From Oasisia sp. SBJ-2009 (taxonomy: Eukaryota > Annelida > Polychaeta > Sabellida > Siboglinidae), in assembly GCA_964017155.1 (NCBI GenBank), contig OZ024861.1:50188513-50252512 (forward strand): a DNA stretch of 64,000 nt, written 5' to 3'. The number at the start of each line of letters is the position of its first letter. Position 1 is the first letter of the stretch. Both the position numbers and the translations under genes were made by a program. This document shows, piece by piece, positions 35,266-62,930 of the stretch. Below the pieces are notes generated by a model. The model did no database searches, had not been told where the DNA came from, and was given only the letters and a program-made list of their open reading frames with translations.

Positions 35266-35415
35266 TGTTTCATGTTTCTCTTCTTAACGAGCTTATTCTA
35301 CATAGTTAAGTATCAGTGAATAACAACGCGAGTCGGTAAATGAACAGCCTTTTTAATACTACACCACTTCAACTGGTACCTACTGCAACTGTTGTAACCT
35401 AATCACTTAACACTT
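35266..35415 (-). repeat. Putative 5' LTR end of the Gypsy element
   Basis: On the minus strand the sequence ends ...GAAACATGAAACA directly before TGGTGGCAGCCGTGGG. A terminal CA followed by TGG plus a tRNA-like stretch is the usual LTR/primer-binding junction. The outer LTR edge meets the Penelope copy near 35,416 and is only approximate. Confidence 0.45.
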
Positions 35416-35416
35416 A

Positions 35417-36960
35417 GTAAAGGTCTAAACTTCGCCATTACCCCGACTGCCCTCCCGGTCGAAAAAATCATAGCCGGCAATGAGGTAGTCGCGAAATATA
35501 TGACAGAGACAGCGGCAGAAGAACTCAGAGGGGAGGTTGTTCAAACGAGCTAAACTCCCGAAATCTAACATCAGTAAGGGGAGAGGCTAGCTCTACAGAC
35601 ACTGAACAAAGACAATTCCATCATCATACTCCCTGCAGGCAAAGGTAGAGCCAAGGTAATCAGGAACACTGCCGAATATAGAGAGAAAATAGTAGCCCTA
35701 GTAGCTAATTGCTACATGGAACAATTTCAGGAAGTAGCCATCTCTACAGCACCGCATCCCCCATCACTGTGGCTACGATACGTGGACGACACATTCGACG
35801 TACTCCACGAATACGACGTGGACGAGTTCACTGAACACATAAACAGCATTGATTCACACATCAAATTCACCATCGAACCTGAGAAAGACAGCAAGCTTCC
35901 CTTCCTGGATCTATGCACCCATATTCTGGATAATGGATTCACGAAGATAACCAACTACCGGAAGCCGACGCACACAGACCAGTACCTCAACTTCAAGTCA
36001 CATCACCCTCTAACCCACAACTTGTACGCACCCTCACCAACAGGGCACAGCAGTATGTCATCACAGCTGAAGACAGGAAATCAGAACTGACACACGTCCA
36101 CAATGCCCTGAGAGCAAGCGGATACCCATGGTGGACACTTGCACATACACCATCCAGTGCAAAACGACTACCTAACACGAACAACAACCTACGAAGATCT
36201 ATGCCAGGACTACCATATGTGGCACGATGATCAGAACAGCTTGGTCGATGATCAGAACAGCTTGCTCGATGGTAGTACACCCTATAGACAAAACACCTAA
36301 AGAACACCAATGTAGAACCATCTGTAACATTACGTGTGACATCGACAACAGCCACACATACATAGGTGAAACCAAGAGAACACTCAGCCAGAGATTCAAA
36401 GAACATACAAACCTGAATAAACCAACAGGAGTAGGAGATCATTGTCGGGCCACAGGACACCCAGTGTCATTGAAGAACACAAAAATACTGACCCGTGAAT
36501 CGAAACGGCACAAGAGAAAAGTGAAGGAGGCCATATACATCAGACAAAGACCCTTAAAAAATACAATTCAAATACCATTGAATGGTACTAGGTAGTATAA
36601 TGGCCAACGGTATTTGAATCGTATCTGAATGGTATCTGAATGTTTTTTTAATGATATTTTGTATTCTGTGTACCGTTCAGTGGTATCTTAAATTACCGTT
36701 GAGCGTACCACTGAGTCCTGCTGAAATATCATTGAATGGTCCAATGGTACTCAATGGTATTCAATGGTATTCAATGGTATTCAATGGTATACCATTGGCA
36801 CTTTTTTGTAAGGGGGGCCCCTACCATGAACAGAGATCAGGGATACCATCTGCCTGCCATCTACAATCAAATTATCCCGCCGAAATCTCAGGCAACACAC
36901 ATGACACCAATACGTGAACAACGTTCGTAGCTGACGGACCGAAACGTCGTACCCAGCTTC
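35417..36960 (+). mobile_element. Penelope-like retroelement with internal RT deletion
   Basis: The plus strand reads 'NFAITPTALPVEKIIAGNEV' (35,430), '[17 protein letters not shown]' (35,610), then abruptly '[13 protein letters not shown]' and '[11 protein letters not shown]' (RT motif C), 'FLDLCTHI' and a GIY-YIG tail 'HTYIGETKRTLSQRFKEH' (36,355-36,410). This is the Penelope order: RT core, then nuclease linked to target-site cleavage. The RT core between the LPA-K and YVDD motifs is missing, a deletion of roughly 200 codons. Frameshifts lie near 35,550 and 36,070. The end GACCGAAACGTCGTAC near 36,940 resembles a Penelope terminal repeat. Confidence 0.85.
36572..36792. repeat. Short tandem repeat based on ATTCAATGGT
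   Basis: ATTGAATGGTA-type units recur loosely from 36,580 and become regular at 36,750-36,790 (TATTCAATGG repeated). It lies within the 3' part of the Penelope copy. Confidence 0.8.
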
Positions 36961-37023
36961 GACTATATGCTCCAAAGTAAGTTAATCATACTTCAATACA
37001 CGAGACTAATTATTGTCTTTTGT

Positions 37024-38715
37024 TAGAATAGCTTCAGTCGTATCACAGTTTCCAGAGTGGTTTGTGATGACGGGTCAAAAACCACAAGTGCGAAAAACAG
37101 GTAACCACACTACAAGATCGAAACGTAGGAAAGCATTTGTTTATTTTGAAAAAATGTCCCAGCAGCCATCAGCAAAAGGATATATGCAAGTGCTCAACAT
37201 TTTGTAAGGATTCAGGAAGGCCACATACTCCAAAAAGCCGCCATTGTCATGCTAAGATATATTAAAGTGTACTTAGTAAATCTAAAAATAACTATATCTC
37301 ACATCTGTATATGCCAGTTATAACATGAACAGTATTATATGACTGTATAGCAGTATTATATGACTATTCTAATACGATCAAAATGATATAACAATATTTA
37401 TATATGACTATACTAATAAAACCTTAACCCAATATTATTCACACGACAAAATATATAACCGTATTATATAACTATTATAATAAAACCTTAACCAAATAAA
37501 ACTGACACTATCAGAATGATATAACAGTATTGATATGTGAATACTCTAATAAACACTTAACGCAATATCATTCATACGATCAGAAACTATACAACAGTAT
37601 TTATTTATGATAATCAAACCTTAACCCGATATCATTCACACGATCATCAATTTTGTAAAATTATTTATAATATATGTGTATTCTAATAAAACCTTATCCC
37701 ATGCAATGCATACGATCAAACACTATACAACAGTATTTATATAAATGTACTGCAATAAAACCTTAACCCAATTGCACACGACCAACCAAAAACTATATAA
37801 CAATGTATGAATATTATAATAAAACCTTAACCCAATACCATTCGCGCGATCATAAGCTATAGGTGTCTCCAAACATGACTACTCTAATAGACCCTTAAAC
37901 CAATACTAATCATACGACCAACACCATCATAACTCCTACGTACAATATTAAGTACACCACTAACAGTAGATACTATCTAGATCCTCGTGGACCATGCCAA
38001 GTAAGCAGGCGGACGCGCTTTTCCATAAAGCGAGTTTTGTATGTAAACACGATCACGACCTGCCCCGCGAATCACTGTGATTTGATTATGGTATTAACAA
38101 ATCTCGTCATGGCGATGCGATCGCTTTGCGACTAAACATAGGCTTTTGAAATGTAGAGATGGGTTGTACCGTACATAGTTCCGAATTGTTTGAATGTTTC
38201 CTGAAAATTTTAATGGATATATTTTGCAGGTAGAAATCAGTAACGAGATTAAATGTATTATTATGTTAAATAAACTATATCGTTACAAGTAAAAGTACTT
38301 GATCAGAATTATGCTTCGCTACGCACCATCTCGACCGTACTTACATGTTGTTTGTGTTACATACAACCAGTCCTATCAACATATCCTTTTTATATAGTTA
38401 AACACTTAACGTCCTATGAACGTTTCTTTTGTCTACGCTTTTACAATGATTCATTTCGCGATAGGATCTGAGACCTTTACAATCAATCTTTACAATTCAT
38501 TGTCTTGTAAAGCGAAATATTTGTAATCGGTTGAATGACAACTCCCTGTATTAGATCGCATCGCATCGCGTCGCATCCTCCTTCAACCACTCTCTCCGTC
38601 TGCCTTTTTCAGTTTATTCTTTAACAGCGACATTCACGTTGGAGTTCACCATAGCTGCAATTTTCTCAACCTAAAACAAATGACAATGACTGCGACATCA
38701 ATCAAACAAAATGAA
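37024..38715 (-). repeat. Dispersed 1.65-kb repeat, copy 2
   Basis: It matches 19,354-20,983. It differs by substitutions and by an extra block of about 80 bp at 37,997-38,083. It ends at the same CAATCAAACAAA as copy 1, after which the flanks differ. The minus-strand terminal frame (38,614-38,670) keeps its length and stop, but all five codon changes against copy 1 alter the amino acid. Confidence 0.85.
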
Positions 38716-38834
38716 TAGCTAAACGGGCTTAAAGATACTCAATCCACTCATTCCCGTAAAAATCGTTTGCTCCTAGCGATTATTAGTAATTTCACAAAAA
38801 GCGGATGTATCAAATACTCATTAATGATAGTTTA

Positions 38835-39088
38835 GTTGGTTTATGCGTAAATGTTACTTAATTTTTCTGAAATAAATAAAAACTCTTTCGATTTTCGTTT
38901 CGATAGGATCCTAACTGTGTTAGAAAACACGTCTGTTTCTTCTCGTTGGCGCGAGATCAACCTTGACCCGCGAGATTGGTGCCTCGCAATCCTTCGACGC
39001 ATGTGGTTGTGTTTGTTTTCCTTTGGTGTATGTGGTCGCAGTTCTTTGTGCATTATCAATAATGGGACGTCCACGGACGTATGCCACC
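38835..39088 (+). repeat. 254-bp segment copied into the 40.5-kb element (source copy)
   Basis: It is identical in length to 42,714-42,967 with three mismatches by eye (C/A, A/T, C/T), same orientation. It covers about 227 bp upstream of ATG 39,062 and the first nine codons of the candidate exon. Because this copy continues into a longer open frame with a donor site, it is more likely the source. Confidence 0.95.
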
Positions 39089-39252
39089 AGTTCGGCGAAG
39101 AAAAGAGCAAAACTACAGAGAGACAAACAGATTCCGCGCGCGAAGGTTTATTTGGGAAAGACGATGGATCTCTGTAACGAAGCAAAAGAGACGGTTGAGC
39201 TCGGCCTCGGAGGCATATCAGATGCAGCCTTCGCAAAACCTCTTCTTGACAG
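39062..39252 (+). CDS. Candidate first exon of an unrecognised gene (Lys/Arg-rich N-terminus)
   Basis: It starts at ATG 39,062 in ATAATGGGA context, runs 63 codons plus two bases and ends at a good donor ACAG|GTTAGT. The protein begins 'MGRPRTYATSSAKKRAKLQR', has a basic stretch, then 'RAKVYLGKTMDLCNEAKE' and 'GGISDAAFAKPLLD'. A pattern of basic segment, 'V.LG...W/C.E.K', then 'SD..FA..LL' recurs at the N-termini of many uncharacterised invertebrate proteins, some transposon-linked; this is from memory and not proof. No following exon was identified. The GC-rich stretch at 39,358-39,450 is a possible exon but not supported by phase. Function unknown. Confidence 0.45.
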
Positions 39253-40497
39253 GTTAGTAATTTGTCAGCGTCAATCATTTTCATACTTAGTCGTATCAGT
39301 AAACGTATAATGAAGTGGAATATGTTATGGTGAAAACCCGCGTAATTTTAGTTTTTTTTGCCGATGCGGTGGCTGGGGTAATCCACGGCGGCATCGGCAT
39401 GGCCTGGGCTGTGGCCAGTGTGGGATGTGTGCCTGCCCTCTTGTCTTGGTACCCCCTCGAAATGCGTTATGTTAGTACTCAACCAGCAGTTTATTTGCTT
39501 TAAAATTATTACTGACATTTCACACCATTATACAAATTTCATATTAATTTCTGAATACTCAGATAAACAAAGTCTCAATAAAGATGCATGTAAGACATTT
39601 GGGAAAATGAAAACATTACAAGAAAATTATATTGAAAAGTGCAATCGATAAAAAGGTAATAAAGTAAAAAGTGCCCTGGGGGCTGGGTAACAGAAGTTAG
39701 TACTTATGTCCATGCGTCTTTGTAATCATCTGAGTAGAAGACGCATCAACATGAAAATGAGCCATTCTTTTCGTAATACTTGCCAACAATATAAACTATA
39801 TAATTATACTGAACATAGGTAATACGTTAGGTCCTAGGATTACGTAATGCAAAACCCCCATATATTTATTTAGTTACTGTAACAAACAGTTTCTAATATC
39901 TAAAAATGGTATCAAAGAGATGATATTAAAAACATACAACTTGGCGAGAATAACCAAAATAGGAATGAACTTAACAAACATTTTGCAGTAAATATTTATC
40001 CCAAAGGTACTGTAGTTTTATCATGGAGCTTGCAGGGTTGGCATGTTTCTGTCTTCAGGGCAGAAACCACGGAAGAAATATTTCTACCCAGGAGCAGAAA
40101 TACCTTTCTCCCCTAGCTGTGACAAGTACTTATAGACCTCGGACTAGTAACAGGCCAACAGCTGTCCCTTTTACATAATAAAATCATTTAGGACTACTGT
40201 GCACTAGTCCCTACGGACAGTTACCATCATACATGGACTCAAATTCATTTTAAAGTGTTTAAATACTTTTTTATAAAGTATTTGTAATTGTATTTGACCT
40301 TTATAAACGAAAAGTATTTGTATTGAAATACTTTCTTAAAGTATTTGACATTTTTAAATCCTTTTTTAAATACTGACAACGTATTTAAAAAAGTATGTTT
40401 CATGATCACATGTAATGCTTGCGAAACTGAATGCCTTCACTGCAAATCATCTTTCAACAAACAAGTTATTTCGAGCCTTCAAAATACCCATCAACTG
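39253..40497. other. No gene recognised
   Basis: AT-rich, apart from a GC-rich patch at 39,358-39,450. Several degenerate AAAGTATTTG repeats lie at 40,255-40,400. Confidence 0.45.
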
Positions 40498-40500
40498 TAA

Positions 40501-40719
40501 TAGTCCGGGAGCAGAGAGGGTTGACCCTGCATTGTTGTATTAAGTTTTTTTACTGTTGATTTTGGTAGCCAAGTGTCTCTATGTTCAAAAACTGCTTGAT
40601 GACATGTTGTCACCCTTGAGCAATTTGAGGAATTCAAGATGGCGTCCAAGATGGCCGCCATTACATATAAATGACCATAACTCCCTACCTGTTCATCATA
40701 GGAAGGTGATTTTTGTGTC
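40501..40719 (+). repeat. Left terminal inverted repeat of the 40.5-kb element
   Basis: It pairs with 42,968-43,194 in inverse orientation. The shared stretch includes TGCATTGTTGTATTAAG, GATGACATGTTGTCA (left arm) and AAGATGGCGTCCAAGATGGC. The left arm is interrupted near 40,520 by a few differing bases. Confidence 0.88.
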
Positions 40720-41290
40720 TATACCTAGGTTTTAGGGGTCAAGCTATCCATTAGAACTAAGTATTATGTTAATATCGTATTACATAATGGTAATTTCCAA
40801 GATGGCTGCCAAAATGGCCGCCGTAACACTAAAAATGGCATATCTCCTTAGCTATTTACTCCAAATTAGTCGTGAAGGTGTTTATCACTGGCTATTTTGG
40901 AGACACATCTATCTGTATCAGATCAAAGTTCATATACTGATGATGTCATCTAGAAATCCAAGATGGCGTCCAAGATGGCTGCCATTACCTATAAATGACC
41001 ATAACTCCCTACGTATTCACCCTAGGAAGGTGATTTTTGTCTCTATACCTAGGTTTTAGGGGTCAAGCTATCCATTAGAACTAAGTATTATGTTAATATC
41101 GTATTACATAATGGTAATTTCCAAGATGGTTGCCAAGATGGCCGCCGTAACCCAAAAAACTGGCATAACTCCTTAACTATTTACTCCAAATTAGTCGTGA
41201 AGGTGTCTATCACTGGCTATTTTGGAGACACATCTATCTGTATCAGATCAAAGTTCATATACTGATGATGTCATCTAGAAATCCAAGATG
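40635..41290 (+). repeat. 324-bp subterminal tandem repeat (two copies) with AAGATGGC motifs
   Basis: CAAGATGGCGTCCAAGATGG starts at 40,635 and 959 (40,959); a third partial start at 41,284 leads into the ORF at ATG 41,288. Each unit holds about four (C)AAGATGGC/AAAATGGC motifs followed by CGCC, TGCC or similar. The first unit overlaps the inner part of the left inverted repeat. Confidence 0.88.
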
Positions 41291-42728
41291 GACGAGGACA
41301 CTGAAAGCAAGGTGATGACAACACACAATGAAGAGGCAAAAGCTAGGATCGCTGAAGACAAGACAGACCGAGATGGAATCAGACAAACAAATCGACACTT
41401 GCAATAATCCTTTATATTCTGCGGCACACCCCAGTGGTATAGTCAATGTAGTTAGCGGCCAGATTGGTTCTACTGAAGTCAATGTCCACAATGCTGTCAC
41501 AATCGGGACTGAACAAATGAAAGTTTTCGAAAGTCGGTTACCGCAGGGACTTTATGAAACCATCACCAAGAGGGTTGTTACTATGGATCATGCAACGAAG
41601 CATGTGAAAGTCGGAGCTGTGAAAGTATTTGATACCAGTTTGATTTACTCGAGGGTTATTGGCCTACAGGCTCGTGAGCGGGACATTGACATTAAGGATG
41701 TGCTTGGTCATGAACTTGCGCCAGTTCCAACGTCCATGTTTGATGATACTGGAGATATGAGGATTGCGAAATCGAAATCTACCTTGAAGATTGAGGTGTC
41801 TGCAAGTTGAGGTGTCTGATAGAGTTGCTGGTGGTGCAAATGTTAGTGTGCTCGGTGGCTAAGCAATACTCTGGGTAGTTCCTTGGCCTGCTGATGGGTC
41901 TGTCAAGGACTATATAGCGAACTTCAAATATGCCATAGAAAAAAGGTTACGGGTCGACAACGTGTATCTGATATTTGACAGATACTATGATTACAGCACA
42001 AAGCGTGTTACCAGAGGATCTAGGGCAACTGGTGTCAGTAGGGTTCATCATTTGCAAGTCAACAGTAAACTTCCAGCGCAGAAGATCCTACTAGCCTATT
42101 CCATAAAAGAAGCAACTGATGCAACTGATAGTTGATGATCTAGTCCAGGATAAGAAGTTTCACGAGGACAACACACGACATCACAAGTTAGTGGTAACAG
42201 GAGCAGATCCGGTGCCAATGGAAAGCAGTGAAGGTGGAGTTGTCATCTCACGGGCAGATCTGGCAACTTCACACGAAGAAGCAGATGACATCATTGCCCA
42301 ACAGGTCTTGAGTTGTGCCGCGGAAATGCAGAAAGCAAAATCATTGTTGTTGCCGATCTCACTGACGTCTTTGTACTGTTGCTGCATTATCATCACATGG
42401 CAAATCTCAAGAATGTTGTATTGATGGAGTCCCCCACCAAAGGAAGGACGGTGGTTGATATAGGCAAAACTGTGCAGAAGCATTCTGAGATAGTCGAAGG
42501 AATACTCCCGGTACATGCACTTTCTGGCTGTGACACCGTTGTCTCCTATTTGGGAATTGGAAAGGCCACTGTACTCAAAACACTTCGATCGGGATACTCA
42601 CTTAACTTGTTGGGTGCACCAGGGCATTCTATGGAATATGTTATTCAACAGGCTACCTCCTTCATATCCGCGTGCTATGGACAAACAAACTGTAGTACAA
42701 TGTCAGAGACAAGGTTGGTTTATGCGTA
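41288..42728 (+). pseudogene. Broken FEN1/XPG-like nuclease protein of the transposon
   Basis: The conserved pieces lie in order but in changing frames. They are 'NVVSGQIGSTEVNVH' and 'DTSLIYSRVIGLQARERDID' (41,440-41,690), 'DYIANFKYAIEKR' and 'VYLIFDRYYDYSTKRVTRG' (41,905-42,020), 'SHEEADDIIAQQVL' (42,270-42,310), 'IIVVADLTDVFVLLLHYHH' (42,335-42,400) and 'PVHALSGCDTVVSYLGIGK' (42,505-42,565). The acidic triplet ExAD, DxTD and SGCD, in this order and spacing, resembles the metal-binding residues of FEN1/XPG nucleases ('EAEA', 'D.D', 'GCDY'). The function is inferred, not known. A 16-bp tandem duplication at 41,792-41,823, a stop near 41,862, and frameshifts near 42,125 and 42,335 kill the frame. 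Similar proteins are widespread and unnamed in invertebrate genomes, from memory. Confidence 0.65.
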
Positions 42729-42967
42729 AATGTTACTTAATTTTTCTGAAATAAATAAAAACTCTTTCGATTTTCGTTTCGATAGGATCCTAACTGTGTT
42801 AGAAAACACGTATGTTTCTTCTCGTTGGCGCGAGATCAACCTTGTCCCGCGAGATTGGTGCCTCGCAATCCTTCGACGCATGTGGTTGTGTTTGTTTTTC
42901 TTTGGTGTATGTGGTCGCAGTTCTTTGTGCATTATCAATAATGGGACGTCCACGGACGTATGCCACC
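42714..42967 (+). repeat. Captured copy of a gene 5' end inside the transposon
   Basis: 254 bp matching 38,835-39,088 with three differences by eye. It contains about 227 bp of upstream sequence, the ATG and nine codons ('MGRPRTYAT'), then runs into the right inverted repeat. The ORF upstream uses its first bases for its last codons and stop (TTATGCGTAA). Confidence 0.92.
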
Positions 42968-43194
42968 GACAAAAATCACCTTCCTATGATGAACAGGTAG
43001 GGAGTTATGGTCAATTATAGGTAATGGTGGCCATCTTGGACGCCATCTTGAATTTCTCAAATTGCTCAAGGATGACAACATGTCATCAAGCAGTTTCTGA
43101 AAATAGAGACCCTTGGCTACCAAAATCAACAGTAAAAAAACTTAATACAACAATGCAAGGTTAAGGGGAAAAATGGCATTTGGCTCCCAGACTA
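42968..43194 (-). repeat. Right terminal inverted repeat of the 40.5-kb element
   Basis: Reverse complement of the left arm. It ends ...GGCTCCCAGACTA|TAA. It begins immediately after the captured 254-bp segment, so the capture junction lies exactly at the inner edge of the arm. Confidence 0.88.
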
Positions 43195-43197
43195 TAA

Positions 43198-43737
43198 TGT
43201 AGGGTGACCTATTTAATTTTACAGACGTGGCTTACAGATTACAGTTAGACAATGTCAATGAGATTGCTTAGCTGAGCCAAACGGCGTCTGCCATATTCGT
43301 AACAGTCATGGAAATTTGCACATAACGTTCTGTGAATAAGATTTCGTTGACATATATCACAAAATGGCTAGTATTTTATATTTGGTCTGCATTTGAAAAT
43401 GTCTTGGAAATACACTGTGAATAAGATTTAATTAACATATATCACAAAATGGCTTGTATTTTATATATATGGTCTGCATTTGAAAATTACAAGACAGAAT
43501 GTTTGTCACACCTGGTCAACAGTGGGCAGGCACCACTGTGGAAATTGGCCTGCAGTGAAGGTGGTCAAACATACAATGCATACTAGTTAAAGTATTAACA
43601 CATTACACATCTGGGCATAAAAGAACCGGTTTGGCGATTAGCAAACGAGTGGATTGAGTAGCTTTAACGAAGCACAGTTAAATATGCACACGAGATCATT
43701 GCAACTCAAACTACTACTTCTAACCAATCTGTAGACT
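43198..43737. other. No gene; short tandem duplication
   Basis: CTGTGAATAAGATTT...CATATATCACAAAATGGCT at 43,331 recurs at 43,415 (period about 84 bp). Nothing else recognised. Confidence 0.7.
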
Positions 43738-43744
43738 AACCAGC

Positions 43745-43840
43745 AAATACAATGTTTATTTCATCTTCTTATAACATCTTGCCATGCTTAAGGTTAGATG
43801 AAAAGCATACCATTTCATATACATGAATCAAACAATTATT
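43745..43840. repeat. About 100-bp dispersed repeat, copy 2
   Basis: Matches 28,336-28,433, same orientation. Confidence 0.85.
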
Positions 43841-43884
43841 ATATAGAGTGGCTAAATGTTTGTTTTGATGTAGAGCATCAAATA

Positions 43885-44085
43885 TGAATGCAAGAACGCA
43901 CATTCTCTCTCATTAATACACTCAGACACCCAAAGCGCACACCCCATACATTCGCATACACACACCATCACCCTTCCATGCACAAAACACATCTTCATAC
44001 CATATCTCATATACACACTACACGCCTCACAAACCACACACGCATGCACGCACACACGCACACACACGCACGCGCGCACACAAAT
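43885..44085. repeat. CA/CG-rich low-complexity tract
   Basis: Imperfect (CA)n and (CACG)n, densest at 44,030-44,081. The frames through it are artefacts of the repeat. Confidence 0.85.
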
Positions 44086-44595
44086 AGTCCAAACAGCTGG
44101 GATCAAATGAATAATAATAAAAGCATTTCTACAGCGTCGTAATTCCATGTTACCTTATACGTAGGCGCTCTTACAAAGAAACATAAAAAGAAACAAAAAG
44201 TTAAAGATTATAAAAAACATGGCATCAAATATCCAAATAAATTTTCTTTAAGAAATAAATATACATATAAAAAATAAAATTATGAATGTAAAATATTAAA
44301 AACAGCTCAGAATAATAAATAACTAAATAAATCCTGAAAACATAAAAAGTCCAACCGATGTAACAATATTAAATGTCTGCCACAGTTCATGAATAAAAAG
44401 CTCTTTTGAATAAGTTTTCAGGAGAATGAATGGGTTGGGCAGTGCATTAACTTAATATATATAAACGCCGCGGGCATCAAATCACAACGTTTGCTACGAT
44501 TACAAAAAACTATATGGGTATGCGTATCCAAGGTCACTAAATTATACATAACGAATGTATGCCCAGTAATGTTAACTGTAAATATATTTGTCTTG

Positions 44596-62457
<17,862 letters not shown>

Positions 62458-62930
62458 CTACAAGAGAAATGTGATGATATATCAAAAACACACATACTGT
62501 GTATTGCGCTGGTACGAAATTTATTTACTATGTTATTCTTTTGGACCCTGGGTGGGCTTGTCGACTGGGCAGCCCAGTGCATCACAAAAAAGCATAATCA
62601 GGCAGACAGTTGGTAACTTTAAAACATAGTTTGTGTTTGCCTTATGTTTGTCAAACAATGCATGAGGTCAAGTAAAACAAGCTTTGCTTACGTGTGTCAT
62701 TGACATACATGCATGGCGTTAGAGATCATAATTATAATCACAGAAAAAAGAGGAGAGGGAATACGATACAAAAACTACCTGGGCCAGAAGAATGTCAAAA
62801 GCAAAGAGAATCGACAGGGATATATCTGAAGCGAATGACAGAAGTACGATTGCCAAAGAAAGCGGTCCCAGAAGAGTGGAAAGGAAAGAGGAGACGAGGA
62901 GGACCTGGTTGACAATGTAAAGAGAGATCT

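Larger units (their letters stand above)
28860..35415 (-). mobile_element. Gypsy (Ty3-type) LTR retrotransposon, deleted and twice interrupted
   Basis: On the minus strand the order is LTR end (about 35,266), primer-binding-type TGGTGGCAGC, Gag (35,134), zinc knuckle, protease, RT, RNase H and integrase, the Gypsy order. Two nested insertions split it: a Mutator-like element at 31,442-32,594 and a CR1-like LINE at about 29,707-31,336. Removing both joins 'RHHD...VNNLSLSSIKPNRFDEI' and 'DETMRLLKTTI' to 'NGWPADRSLLPN', the normal linker between RNase H and integrase. The integrase also has an internal deletion. No second LTR was found at the 3' end. Confidence 0.85.
40501..43194 (+). mobile_element. 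2.7-kb inverted-repeat DNA transposon with a FEN/XPG-like nuclease gene (Academ-like?)
   Basis: The ends TAGTCCGGGAGC (40,501) and GCTCCCAGACTA (43,194) are inverted and flanked by TAA on both sides (40,498-40,500 and 43,195-43,197), a 3-bp duplication. The inverted arms extend about 220 bp (40,501-40,719 against 42,968-43,194). Inside the left arm are two copies of a 324-bp tandem repeat, then a plus-strand coding region (41,288-42,728), then a 254-bp captured segment. Academ transposons are described as having 3-4-bp duplications and an XPG-like nuclease region, so this is the best fit. PIF/Harbinger shares the TWA duplication but has a DDE transposase, which is not seen here. Confidence 0.7.

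Noticed and set aside
39315..39503. Second exon following the 39.06-kb candidate exon
   Set aside because: The GC-rich frame is suggestive, but no acceptor in the right phase with a good pyrimidine tract and no recognised protein was found.
40501..43194. PIF/Harbinger transposon, from the 3-bp TAA duplication
   Set aside because: No DDE Harbinger transposase or Myb-like partner; the nuclease-like ORF and long arms fit Academ better, though not proven.
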